A stretch of 64,000 nt of DNA from JAFKFH01 sp017307375 (GTDB taxonomy: Bacteria; Pseudomonadota; Alphaproteobacteria; Ferrovibrionales; Ferrovibrionaceae): positions 6,448,001-6,512,000 of the forward strand of contig OZ245874.1 in assembly GCA_965229335.1 (NCBI GenBank), written 5' to 3'. The translations under genes and the position numbers were made by a program. Each line of letters opens with the position of its first letter. Within the stretch, counting starts at the first letter, position 1. A model generated the notes under the pieces. The model had not been told where the DNA came from. It made no database searches and was given only the letters and a program-made list of their open reading frames with translations. Shown in pieces: positions 33,522 through 41,907 of the stretch.

Positions 33522-34554
33522 CTTCGCCCTCGAAGATGTCGGGCTGGCTTGCGGCCGGCTGGTTGGGCGGGGTCAGCCCGAGATGCAGGAAGGCGCGCGG
33601 GGTCAGCACCCGGCCGCGCGGCGTGCGCTGCAGGAACGCTTTCTGGATCAGGTAAGGCTCGATGATGTCCTCGATGGCGTCGCGCGGTTCGGACAGGGCT
33701 GCCGCCATGGTGTCGATTCCCACCGGCCCGCCGCCGAAATCGACGGCGACGCAGCGCAGATAGCGCCGGTCCAGCGCGTCCAGGCCGATCTGGTCGACCT
33801 CGAGCCGCGTCAGCGCCGCGTCGGCCTTGACCCGGTCGATGACCTTGGCCCCGGCGACCAGCGCAAAGTCGCGCACCCGCCGCAGCAGCCGCCCGGCAAC
33901 CCGGGGGGTGCCGCGGGCGCGCGCCGCGATCTCGCGCGCGCCATCGGGCGTCAGCTCGATATTGAGTACCCGGGCACCGCGCTTGACGATCAGCTCGAGC
34001 TCGTCGATCTCGTAGAACTCGAGCGCCAGCGGGATGCCGAAACGGTCGCGCAGCGGCGTGGTCAGCAGGCCGCGGCGGGTGGTTGCGCCGACCAGGGTGA
34101 AGGGCGGCAGGTCGATGCGCACGCTGCGCGCCGCCGGCCCCTCGCCGATGATCAGGTCGAGCTGGAAATCCTCCATCGCCGGATAGAGGATTTCCTCGAC
34201 CGCCGGGTTGAGCCGGTGAATCTCGTCGATGAACAGGACGTCGCGCGGTTCCAGATTGGTCAGCAGCGCGGCCAGATCGCCGGCCTTGGCGATGACCGGG
34301 CCGGAGGTTGCGCGGAAATTCGCGCCGAGTTCGCGGGCGACGATCTGCGCCAGCGTCGTCTTGCCCAGGCCCGGCGGCCCGTGGAACAGCACGTGATCGA
34401 GCGCGTCTCCCCGCACCTTGGCCGCGTCGATGAACACCTTCAGGTTCTCGCGCGCCCGGCGCTGGCCGACGAAATCGGCCAGGACCTGCGGCCGCAGATG
34501 GCGCTCGACATCGTCGCCCTCGGCCTTGCCCGACGCGATCAGCCGCTCGGTCAT
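33511..34554 (-). CDS. ruvB: Holliday-junction branch-migration ATPase RuvB
   Basis: A 347-residue AAA+ motor. Walker A is GPPGLGKTT (59-67), Walker B is LFIDEIHRL, and the sensor region VGATTRRGLLTTPLRDRFG and the C-terminal winged helix (EPYLIQKAFLQRTPRGRVL) follow. It drives branch migration with RuvA. The ATG at 34554 starts the standard N-terminus and overlaps the ruvA stop by four bases. The C-terminal ~20 residues beyond LGL are an extension. Confidence 0.97.
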   Translation of the reverse strand: MTERLIASGKAEGDDVERHLRPQVLADFVGQRRARENLKVFIDAAKVRGDALDHVLFHGPPGLGKTTLAQIVARELGANFRATSGPVIAKAGDLAALLTNLEPRDVLFIDEIHRLNPAVEEILYPAMEDFQLDLIIGEGPAARSVRIDLPPFTLVGATTRRGLLTTPLRDRFGIPLALEFYEIDELELIVKRGARVLNIELTPDGAREIAARARGTPRVAGRLLRRVRDFALVAGAKVIDRVKADAALTRLEVDQIGLDALDRRYLRCVAVDFGGGPVGIDTMAAALSEPRDAIEDIIEPYLIQKAFLQRTPRGRVLTPRAFLHLGLTPPNQPAASQPDIFEGEDDS

Positions 34555-35162
34555 TTCGCCAGTTCCTTGAGGCCCGCGGTGATCAGCTTCTGCACGCTGG
34601 CCCCCTCGCCCAGCTCGCGGGCGACGCGCAGCACCACCGAGAAGGCCTCGGCCCGGCGATAGCCGAGATTGACCAGGGCCGAAACCGCATCCTCGGCGGC
34701 CCCGCCCGGGGCGGCAGGGGCGCCGGCGGCGGCCGGGGCCGCGGCGGCATGGCCGAAGACCTGGCCGGCCTTGTCCTTCAGTTCGGTCGCCAGCCGGGTG
34801 GCAAGCTTGGGTCCCACGCCCGGCGCGGCGGTGAGCCGCGCCTTGTCGCCCGCGCCGATCGCCTGGGTCAGTTCGTCCGGGCCCAGGCCGGACAGGATTG
34901 CCAGTGCCAGCTTGGCCCCGACGCCCTGAACCGTCTGCAACAGCCCGAACCAGCGCTTTTCGGCCTCGGTGGCGAAACCATAGAGGTGGATATGGTCCTC
35001 GCGGACATGGGTCTCGATCAGCAGCTTCGCCGCCTCGCCCGGCCGCGGCAGCGCGCGCAGCGTGCGCGCCGAGCAGAAGACCAGATAGCCGACACCGCCG
35101 ACATCGATGATGCAGCTTTCCTCGGCGACGCCGTCGACCAGCCCGGCCAGTTTGGCGATCAT
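34551..35162 (-). CDS. ruvA: Holliday-junction-binding protein RuvA
   Basis: A 203-residue protein. An N-terminal OB-fold (MIAKLAGLVDGVAEESCIIDVGGVGYLVF) is followed by two helix-hairpin-helix motifs (LLQTVQGVGAKLALAILSGL and LTAAPGVGPKLATRLATELKDK). An Ala/Pro-rich linker leads to the C-terminal domain III (AEDAVSALVNLGYRRAEAFSVVLRVA), which contacts RuvB. It is translationally coupled to ruvC upstream and ruvB downstream. Confidence 0.96.
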   Translation of the reverse strand: MIAKLAGLVDGVAEESCIIDVGGVGYLVFCSARTLRALPRPGEAAKLLIETHVREDHIHLYGFATEAEKRWFGLLQTVQGVGAKLALAILSGLGPDELTQAIGAGDKARLTAAPGVGPKLATRLATELKDKAGQVFGHAAAAPAAAGAPAAPGGAAEDAVSALVNLGYRRAEAFSVVLRVARELGEGASVQKLITAGLKELAK

Positions 35163-35674
35163 GCGCCGGCTCCCGCGACCAGCTTGGCCGATGCCACCCG
35201 CCGGGCGGTGGCCGCGTGATGGGCGTGGCAGATCGCGACCGCCAGCGCATCGGCGGCGTCGGCGCCGTTAAGCTTAACGCCGGGCAGCAGGCGCTGGACC
35301 ATCATGTGGACCTGCTCCTTGTCGGCGTGGCCGGTACCGACGACCGACTTCTTGATCAGGTTCGGGGCATATTCGACGACCTCGAGATTGCGGCGGGCCG
35401 GCACCAGCATGGCGATGCCGCGGGCCTGGCCGAGCTTGAGGGTCGAGCCCGGGTTCTTGTTGACGAAGGTTTCCTCGACCGCGGCGGTATCGGGCATCCA
35501 GGTGTCGAGCACGGCATTGAGCCCGTCGAAGAGCTGCGCCAGCCTGACGCCCAGCGGGGCATCGTCCACGCTGGTCACCACGCCGTTGGCGAGGTGGGAG
35601 AGACGGTTGCCCGTCGCCTCGATCACCCCCCAGCCGGTGCGGCGCAAGCCTGGATCGAGCCCGATCAGCCGCAT
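35159..35674 (-). CDS. ruvC: crossover-junction endonuclease RuvC
   Basis: A 171-residue resolvase of the RNase H fold. The metal-binding acidic residues are in LIGLDPGLRRTGWG, AAVEETFVNKNPGSTLKLGQARG and NGADAADALAVAICHAHH. It cuts Holliday junctions symmetrically, working with RuvAB. It lies 6 bases downstream of yebC and overlaps ruvA by four bases. Confidence 0.97.
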   Translation of the reverse strand: MRLIGLDPGLRRTGWGVIEATGNRLSHLANGVVTSVDDAPLGVRLAQLFDGLNAVLDTWMPDTAAVEETFVNKNPGSTLKLGQARGIAMLVPARRNLEVVEYAPNLIKKSVVGTGHADKEQVHMMVQRLLPGVKLNGADAADALAVAICHAHHAATARRVASAKLVAGAGA

Positions 35675-35680
35675 GACGGA

Positions 35681-36430
35681 TCAGGCCGACAGCTTCGCCA
35701 TCACCTCGTCGGCGATCTCGAAATTGGCGTAGACCTGCTGGACGTCGTCGGAATCCTCGAGCACGTCGAGCATCTTGAGCAGGCTGCGGGCGGTGTCCTC
35801 GTCGACCGGCGTGCCGGTCTTGGGCTTCCAGATCATCCGGGCCGATTTCGGCTCGCCCAGCGTCTTTTCCAGCGCGTCGCGAACCTCGTTGAAGGCGTCG
35901 GTGGCGCAGAGCACCTCGTGCTCCTCCTCGCTCGACAGCACCTCGTCGGCGCCGGCTTCCAGCCCGGCTTCGAACACCTTGTCGTCGCTGCCGGCCGATT
36001 TCGGGAAGACGATCTGGCCGACCCGGTCGAACATGAAGGAGACCGAATTGGTCTCGCCGAGCGACCCGCCGGCCTTGGAGAAGGCCGAGCGCACTTCGCC
36101 GGCGGTGCGATTGCGGTTGTCGGTCAGCGCCTCGACGATGACGGCGACGCCGCCGGGCCCGTAGCCCTCGTAGCGCATCTCGACATAGGCATCGCCCTCG
36201 CCCGCCCCGGCACCGCGCTTGATCGCGCGCTCGACGGTATCCTTGGGCATGTTCGCGGCCCGCGCCGCCTGTACGGCGGCACGCAGCCGCGGATTGGCGG
36301 CCGGGTCGGGCAGGCCGGTACGCGCGGCAACCGTCAGTTCGCGGATCAGCTTGGTGAAGACCTTGGCCCGCTTGGCGTCCTGCGCGCCCTTGCGGTGCAT
36401 GATGTTCTTGAATTGCGAATGTCCGGCCAT
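35681..36430 (-). CDS. yebC: YebC/PmpR-family transcription/translation factor
   Basis: A 249-residue protein with the conserved start MAGHSQFKNIMHRKGAQDAKRAKVF, the GYGPGGVAVIVEALTDNRNRTA motif, and an acidic C-terminal part. Family members bind DNA as regulators, and recent work on some members links them to relief of ribosome stalling at proline-rich stretches. The latter would suit a genome with the polyproline TolA encoded a few genes away, though this is speculation. It is the first gene of the yebC-ruvCAB-ybgC-tol block. Confidence 0.95.
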   Translation of the reverse strand: MAGHSQFKNIMHRKGAQDAKRAKVFTKLIRELTVAARTGLPDPAANPRLRAAVQAARAANMPKDTVERAIKRGAGAGEGDAYVEMRYEGYGPGGVAVIVEALTDNRNRTAGEVRSAFSKAGGSLGETNSVSFMFDRVGQIVFPKSAGSDDKVFEAGLEAGADEVLSSEEEHEVLCATDAFNEVRDALEKTLGEPKSARMIWKPKTGTPVDEDTARSLLKMLDVLEDSDDVQQVYANFEIADEVMAKLSA

Positions 36431-36559
36431 GGCGTCTTAAGCCCCGAGAAACGTCGTGGGATAATGGAGAATCGCGGGCTTATAGCATGGCCGCAACCGT
36501 TGTGCAGCCTCAGGCCCCGATTTTCCTGTACATCGCCTTTGCCACGAAGAGGACGGTAC

Positions 36560-36964
36560 ATGAGTACAACAAAATCACCCCGGGTCGGCTGCGGCGCCGC
36601 CCTCCTGCGCGACGGCCGCCTGCTGCTGGTCAGGCGGCGGCGCGCGCCCGAGGCCGATCATTGGGGCCTGCCCGGCGGCAAGGTCGATTTCCTGGAAACC
36701 GTGCCCGATGCCGTCGTCCGCGAGATCGACGAGGAACTGGGCGTCAGGATCGGCGGGCTGGTCCTGCTCTGCGTCGTCGACCAGATCGATGCCGCGGCGG
36801 GCATCCATTGGGTGGCGCCCGTCTATCGGGCCGAGATCCTCGATGGCGAACCCGCGGTCCGCGAGCCCGACGCCCTGTCCGATGCCGGCTGGTTCGCGCT
36901 CGACGACCTGCCCGAGCCGCTGACCCTATCGACCCGGATGGCCCTGCCCCACCTGCGCCGCTGA
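36560..36964 (+). CDS. Nudix hydrolase
   Basis: A 134-residue MutT-like protein. The Nudix box is complete: GGKVDFLETVPDAVVREIDEEL continues to GV, giving G-x5-E-x7-RE-U-x-EE-x-G-U. The ATG at 36560 is preceded by GAGGA. It hydrolyses a nucleoside-diphosphate-linked compound. The early RVGCGAALLRDGRLLLVRR and the late ALSDAGWFALDDLPEPL resemble ADP-ribose and NADH-type Nudix enzymes, but specificity cannot be fixed. It diverges from yebC and its end overlaps the convergent LysR gene by 39 bases. Confidence 0.88.
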   Translation: MSTTKSPRVGCGAALLRDGRLLLVRRRRAPEADHWGLPGGKVDFLETVPDAVVREIDEELGVRIGGLVLLCVVDQIDAAAGIHWVAPVYRAEILDGEPAVREPDALSDAGWFALDDLPEPLTLSTRMALPHLRR

Positions 36965-37831
36965 CGCGGATTCGGCCGCGATCCAGTCGCGGAACTGCTT
37001 GAGCGCCGGGCGCTCCGCCACGGCCGGGCGCCAGACCAGCCAGTAGCTGAAGCCCGAGGGAACGGGCGGTTCCGCCACCGCGACGAGCCGGCCGAGCCCG
37101 AGATCGTCGCCGATCAGGTTGACGTCGGCCATGGCGATGCCGTGGCCGCCCTCGGCGGCGCGCACCGCGGCGTCGAAGGTATCGAAGATGTGGCCGCGTT
37201 CGAGATCGAGCGCGCCATGGCCCGTCGCATCGGCCCAGCGCCGCCAGTCAAGCCGGTCGGTATTGGGATGCAGCAGCACGGCCCGGTCGAGCGCGGGGAC
37301 CGTCCCCGGTGCCGCCACCGGCATCAGCAGTTCGGGAAACAGCAGAAGATGCGGCAGGCCCGCCGGCGGCGCGGCGGCGTAGATGATGCCGGCATCGACC
37401 ATGTCGCGGGTGATGTCGCTGCAATTCCACTGGGTGACGACCTGCAGGTCGATGCCGGGCTGCTGCGCCTCGAAACGCTTCAGCCGCGGCATCAGCCAGC
37501 GGGTCACCAGGGTGGGCGGCGCCTTCAGCTCCAGCCGGGCGGGATCGCCGGCCAGGGCCGCGACGGTCGCCGCGATGCGGTCGAAGCAATCGGCCAGCGT
37601 CCGCGCAAGGCTTTCGCCGGCCGGGGTCAGGGCGAGGCCGCGATGCAGCCGGTCGAACAGCCTGAGACCCAGCAGTGCCTCGAGCTGGCCGAGTTGCCGG
37701 CTGATCGCCGACTGCGTGACCGCCAGTTCGTCGGCAGCCGCGGTGGCCGACAGATGGCGGGCCGTGGCCTCGAAGGCCCGGAGGGCGACGAGGGGCGGCA
37801 GCCGACGGCGCCTCGCATGATCTGAACTCAT
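36926..37831 (-). CDS. LysR-family regulator, GcvA-like
   Basis: A 301-residue regulator with the GcvA-type start (RRRLPPLVALRAFEATARHLSATAAADELAVTQSAISRQLGQLEALLGLRLFDRLHRGLALT) and an effector domain with the GcvA-like cluster DMVDAGIIYAAAP...LFPELLMPV. The ATG at 37831 is favoured over 37894, because the longer form adds a non-conserved leader. GcvA-type regulators often act on glycine-cleavage or antibiotic-resistance genes; no such target is adjacent here. It diverges from the DUF1127-like gene, 83 bases away. Confidence 0.87.
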   Translation of the reverse strand: MSSDHARRRRLPPLVALRAFEATARHLSATAAADELAVTQSAISRQLGQLEALLGLRLFDRLHRGLALTPAGESLARTLADCFDRIAATVAALAGDPARLELKAPPTLVTRWLMPRLKRFEAQQPGIDLQVVTQWNCSDITRDMVDAGIIYAAAPPAGLPHLLLFPELLMPVAAPGTVPALDRAVLLHPNTDRLDWRRWADATGHGALDLERGHIFDTFDAAVRAAEGGHGIAMADVNLIGDDLGLGRLVAVAEPPVPSGFSYWLVWRPAVAERPALKQFRDWIAAESASAAQVGQGHPGR

Positions 37832-37914
37832 CTGACCCTGCCTCAATCGGAATTTGTCGCGGCTATGATGAAGGAAGAATATTGGGCGGACCATCCGAAT
37901 TGACGGAGTTTGCC

Positions 37915-38112
37915 ATGATTATGGAGAATGGATTCAGCTGGCGCCTGCCCGCCCTTGCCGGCTTGTCGCTGCTGGCTTGCTGGCGTCGGCGCGCCGAGCA
38001 GCGCGCGGCGCTCGGCCGACTGCTCGAGACCAGCCCGCATCTGATCGACGACCTCGGCCTTGACCGGCGCGAAGCGCTCGCCGAGGCCGGGAAGCGGTTC
38101 TGGCAGGACTGA
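37915..38112 (+). CDS. DUF1127-like small protein
   Basis: A 66-residue protein. A hydrophobic N-terminal half (RLPALAGLSLLACW) is followed by an Arg-rich turn and the DUF1127 ending: LLETSPHLIDDLGLDRREALAEAGKRFW. In the family, short members bind RNA or affect phosphate and carbon metabolism in alphaproteobacteria. A GGAG site is 7 bases upstream of the ATG. It is monocistronic, followed by 244 bases without a convincing gene. Confidence 0.7.
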   Translation: MIMENGFSWRLPALAGLSLLACWRRRAEQRAALGRLLETSPHLIDDLGLDRREALAEAGKRFWQD

Positions 38113-38356
38113 CGGCCAATGGTGCGGTCGGGCTTGCATATCGAGGTCGACAATGACGACGCAGAGGTGGAAGTCTTGTCGGTGTCGCGCCGGACCGTTG
38201 TCCAGGTCAGATTCGGCTCAGGCGGCGGCGATGCGGGCGCGCAGGAAAGTAATATCCGCATCCTGGGGATCGCCATCGGCCTCGATCGGTGCTTATACAA
38301 TTGGCTGATCGCCGCCGGCCGGGCGGTCTGAACGGTAAGGACGGAGTTTTGGGGGC

Positions 38357-40687
38357 ATGACCGGGGCGTGGCGTTGGGTGATCGGGGCGGCGGCGGGCCT
38401 GCTGATCGGCATGGCCGCGGCTGTCGCCGCCGATACCCCCGCCGCCGACGCGCCCGCCCCCGCCCTGCCCGCCGGCATGACCCAGGCCGAATTCGACCGG
38501 CTGGCCGATGCGCTGGCCAATGCCGTGGCCGCGCGGCTTGCGACAGACGCGCCGCAGGCCGCGCCCGCCGTGCCACCGCCCCCGGCGGGCGATGGCGCGG
38601 CCGAGGCGGCGGCGCCCAAACGCCGCGGCGCTTTCGCCGATGCCGAACAGATCCCGCGGGGCGAAGCGGTGATGCCCAGCATCACCAGCGCGCTGCAGAT
38701 GCATCGCGGCGAATTGTCGCGGCGGATCGAGGAAATGTGGGCGGCACTGCCGGGGTTCGGTACCGATCTGGCCGGCGCGGTCGATCGCATCACCGCGGTT
38801 TCGACCACCGGCCGGGCCTTCAGCACCTTGCTGTGGCAGCTGGCCCTGGCGATGGCCGGCATGGTCGCGATCGGCCATTTCCTGCGCCGCGGCCTGATCA
38901 CGCTGCGCCACGCCATCCTGCACGACGATGCCAGGCCGGCATCCGGGCGGCCCGGCCTGCTGGTGCTGGGATCGCTGCTGATGGTCGATGTCGGCGTCGT
39001 CGTCGTCATGGGAACCGTCGCCTGGAGCATCATCGAGATCTGGTTTTCCGGCCGGGCCGTCCAGAACCTGTTCGCCGCCACGGTGCTAACCGGCTTCATC
39101 CTGTGGCATGCGGTGCTCGTCCCCTTCCTGGTCTTCATCCGTCCGGTCGAGCCGGCGGCCCGCCTGCTGCATCTGAACGACCGCCAAGCCGCCGAAGGCT
39201 GGATCTATGCCCGCTGGGGCAGCCTTGCGGTGATCGTCCTGATGGCCAAGACCGAACTGTTGCATCGCGCCGGCCTCAGCCATGCCAACGCCCACTGGCT
39301 TGCCCTGGCCGACGGGGTGATCGTCGCGCTGATCCTGCTGGTCGGCATCCACCGGGCGCGCGAGGAGGTGGCCGACTGGCTGGCGACGACGGCGCTGCGC
39401 AACCCCCATGCCCAGCAATTGCGGCTGTTCATGGCGCGCCGCTGGAACCGCGTCGCCATGGCGGTCGTGGCGCTGGCGCTGGTCACCTGGTCGGTCGGCG
39501 TCGTGCTGCGCGACTTCTCGCTGTTTGCCGCGATCACCGAAAGCTATCTCGTCGTCATCATCGGCGTGATGGCCGACCGCTTCTTCAGCTATCTGTCCGA
39601 GCAGGTGCTGGGCCCGGCCGAGGCCGAGGACCGGCCGTGGTGGCAGTCGGCGATGGCACTGACGGCCCAGCGCTGCGGGCGGATCGGGCTCTACGTCGTC
39701 GCGGCGGCCCTGCTGGTCCAGATCTGGATCGTCGAAATGGCCGGGGCCGTCCATGCCGACGACTGGCGCGTGTTCGGTTCGGGCTTCTTCCAGGCCGGCG
39801 TCACCCTCTTCGTCGCCTATATCGTCTGGCAGATCATGCGCCTGTTCCTCGACCGCCACTTCGGCCATGCCGATCAGGACGGCGATGGCCAGGCCGATGT
39901 GGCACTGCCCGGCGACATCCCCAAGGTCGCCACCCGCCTGCGCACGATGATGCCGCTGGTCCGCATCGCGGTGTTCGGGGCCCTCGGCGTGCTGACCCTG
40001 CTGATCGTGCTGACCGAGCTCGGCATCAACACCGCGCCGCTGATCGCGGGCGCCTCGGTGTTCGGCCTGGCGATTTCGTTCGGCAGCCAGGCGCTGGTGC
40101 GCGACATCGTCTCCGGCATCTTCTTCATGGCCGACGATGCCTTCCGCGTCGGCGAGTACATCGACACCGGCAAGCTGAAGGGAACGGTCGAAGGCATGTC
40201 GGTGCGCTCGCTCAGGCTGCGCCACCAGAACGGGCAGGTCCACACCGTGCCGTTCGGCCAGATCCAGTCGGTGACGAACTACAGCCGCGACTGGACCACG
40301 GTGAAGTTCAACCTGCGCCTCGCCCGCGACGTCGACCTGGAACTTGTCCGGCGGACGGTGAAGAAGATCGGCCAGGAAATGCTCGAGGATCCCGAGATCG
40401 GCCCCGAAATGATCCTGCCGCTGAAACTGCAGGGCGTGGCCGACATCGAGCCGGGTGCGGTGCTGATCCGCTGCAAGTTCACGGTCAAGCCGATCAAGCC
40501 GACCTACGTGCAGCGCGACGCGCTGAAGCGCATCTACCGCGCGTTTGCCGAAAAGGGAATCGAATTCGCGTCGCAGAACGTGGTGGTCCAGACCACCTCC
40601 GGCGCGCCCGTCGACCCGCAGATCCTGGCCCAGGCCGGTGCCGCCGCGGCACATGTGACCCTGGGCCCGCCGCGCGCGGCGGAGTGA
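38357..40687 (+). CDS. mechanosensitive ion channel, MscS family, large
   Basis: A 776-residue membrane protein with a signal peptide (to ~26), an Ala/Pro-rich periplasmic part and about ten helices. The MscS pore-and-beta domain occupies about 540-740: NTAPLIAGASVFGLAISFGSQALVRDIVSGIFFMADDAFRVGEYID, then VHTVPFGQIQSVTNYSRDW. It is larger than E. coli MscS (286 residues) and closer in size to the MscK/YbiO-type channels that open under hypo-osmotic shock. It stands alone on the plus strand. A second, unrelated-length paralogue is at 48420. Confidence 0.9.
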   Translation: MTGAWRWVIGAAAGLLIGMAAAVAADTPAADAPAPALPAGMTQAEFDRLADALANAVAARLATDAPQAAPAVPPPPAGDGAAEAAAPKRRGAFADAEQIPRGEAVMPSITSALQMHRGELSRRIEEMWAALPGFGTDLAGAVDRITAVSTTGRAFSTLLWQLALAMAGMVAIGHFLRRGLITLRHAILHDDARPASGRPGLLVLGSLLMVDVGVVVVMGTVAWSIIEIWFSGRAVQNLFAATVLTGFILWHAVLVPFLVFIRPVEPAARLLHLNDRQAAEGWIYARWGSLAVIVLMAKTELLHRAGLSHANAHWLALADGVIVALILLVGIHRAREEVADWLATTALRNPHAQQLRLFMARRWNRVAMAVVALALVTWSVGVVLRDFSLFAAITESYLVVIIGVMADRFFSYLSEQVLGPAEAEDRPWWQSAMALTAQRCGRIGLYVVAAALLVQIWIVEMAGAVHADDWRVFGSGFFQAGVTLFVAYIVWQIMRLFLDRHFGHADQDGDGQADVALPGDIPKVATRLRTMMPLVRIAVFGALGVLTLLIVLTELGINTAPLIAGASVFGLAISFGSQALVRDIVSGIFFMADDAFRVGEYIDTGKLKGTVEGMSVRSLRLRHQNGQVHTVPFGQIQSVTNYSRDWTTVKFNLRLARDVDLELVRRTVKKIGQEMLEDPEIGPEMILPLKLQGVADIEPGAVLIRCKFTVKPIKPTYVQRDALKRIYRAFAEKGIEFASQNVVVQTTSGAPVDPQILAQAGAAAAHVTLGPPRAAE

Positions 40688-40801
40688 CGCTGCACAAAAC
40701 GCCTATACGGCACGGCTGGCATCGCGAGAATTCAGGACAATCGCCCCACGGCGCTGCTACCGTGCCCACCCTTCGAATTCCCTATGTCGATATGGAGAGC
40801 C

Positions 40802-41878
40802 ATGATGCCATCCCGGATCACCGTCGAACGCGCGAGCACCCTGCGCCCGGTCCCGGCCGCCAAGGATCTGAGCTTCGGCACCCAGTTCAGCGACCACATG
40901 TTCATCATGGACTATCATGAGGGCCAGGGCTGGCACGATCCGCGCATCGTTCCCTTCGCCGACTTCCACCTGTCGCCGGCGTCCTGCGTGCTGCATTACG
41001 GCCAGGCGATCTTCGACGGGCTGAAGGGCTTCCACGGCGACGACGGCGTGATCCGGCTGTTTCGGCCGGAAGCCCATATCGCCCGGCTGAACCGCTCGGC
41101 CGCGCGGCTGTGCATGCCGGCCCTGGATCCGGACCTGGTGCTCGACTCGCTGACCCGCCTCGTCGACATCGACCGCCGCTGGGTGCCGACCGAGCGCGGC
41201 ACGTCGATCTACCTGCGCCCGACCGTGATCGCGACCGAGAACTTCCTGGGCGTGCGGCCGGCCAAGTCCTACCGCTATTTCGTCATCCTCTCGCCGGTCG
41301 GCGCCTATTATGCCGAGGGCAGCGCGCCGGTACGCATCCTCGCCTCCGAGGACCATACCCGCGCCGTGCGCGGCGGCCTGGGCGCCGCCAAGACCGCGGC
41401 CAACTATGCCGCCAGCCTCTATGCGGCCGAACTGGCCCACAAGGCCGGCTTCACCCAGGTGCTGTGGCTCGACGGCGTCGAGCATCGTTACCTCGAAGAG
41501 GTCGGCACCATGAACATCATGGTCAAGATCGGCGGCAAGGTGCTGACCCCGCCGCTTTCCGATTCGATCCTGGCCGGCGTCACCCGCGATTCGGTGCTGA
41601 GCCTGCTGCGCAGCTGGGGCCTCGACGTCGAGGAACGTCCGATCGCGATCGACGAGATTCAGGCCGCGGCCCGGAACGGGACGCTGGAGGAAATCTGGGG
41701 CACCGGCACCGCCGCCGTCATCTCGCCGGTCGGCGAGATCAACTGGCGCGGCGAGGCGCTGATCGCCAATGACGGCAAGGCCGGGCCGATCACCCGCCGC
41801 CTCTATGATGCGATCACCTCGATCCAGTACGGGGCGACGGCGCACAACGACTGGGCGCTGCCGGTCCTGCCGGCCTGA
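40802..41878 (+). CDS. ilvE: branched-chain amino-acid aminotransferase (class II type)
   Basis: A 358-residue fold-type-IV PLP enzyme. The PLP lysine is K197 in GAAKTAANYAASL. CVLHYGQAIFDGLKGF, YLRPTVIATENFLGV and the later EEIWGTGTAAVISPVG fit the long bacterial/eukaryotic-type BCAT rather than the short IlvE form. It makes or breaks down Leu, Ile and Val using glutamate/2-oxoglutarate. GGAGAG precedes the ATG at 40802; the ATG at 40805 and the one at 40784 are alternatives. It is followed after 29 bases by the DoeB/AstE-like gene. Confidence 0.93.
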   Translation: MMPSRITVERASTLRPVPAAKDLSFGTQFSDHMFIMDYHEGQGWHDPRIVPFADFHLSPASCVLHYGQAIFDGLKGFHGDDGVIRLFRPEAHIARLNRSAARLCMPALDPDLVLDSLTRLVDIDRRWVPTERGTSIYLRPTVIATENFLGVRPAKSYRYFVILSPVGAYYAEGSAPVRILASEDHTRAVRGGLGAAKTAANYAASLYAAELAHKAGFTQVLWLDGVEHRYLEEVGTMNIMVKIGGKVLTPPLSDSILAGVTRDSVLSLLRSWGLDVEERPIAIDEIQAAARNGTLEEIWGTGTAAVISPVGEINWRGEALIANDGKAGPITRRLYDAITSIQYGATAHNDWALPVLPA

Positions 41879-41907
41879 TCGCGCCAGACAGCTTGCAAAG
41901 GTATCCG

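Noticed and set aside
38113..38356. A 70-codon frame from ATG 38119 in the gap before the MscS-family gene
   Set aside because: No ribosome-binding site, weak third-position GC bias compared with real genes here, and no recognisable family. I see no other feature in this 244-base gap except the promoter that the channel gene must have.
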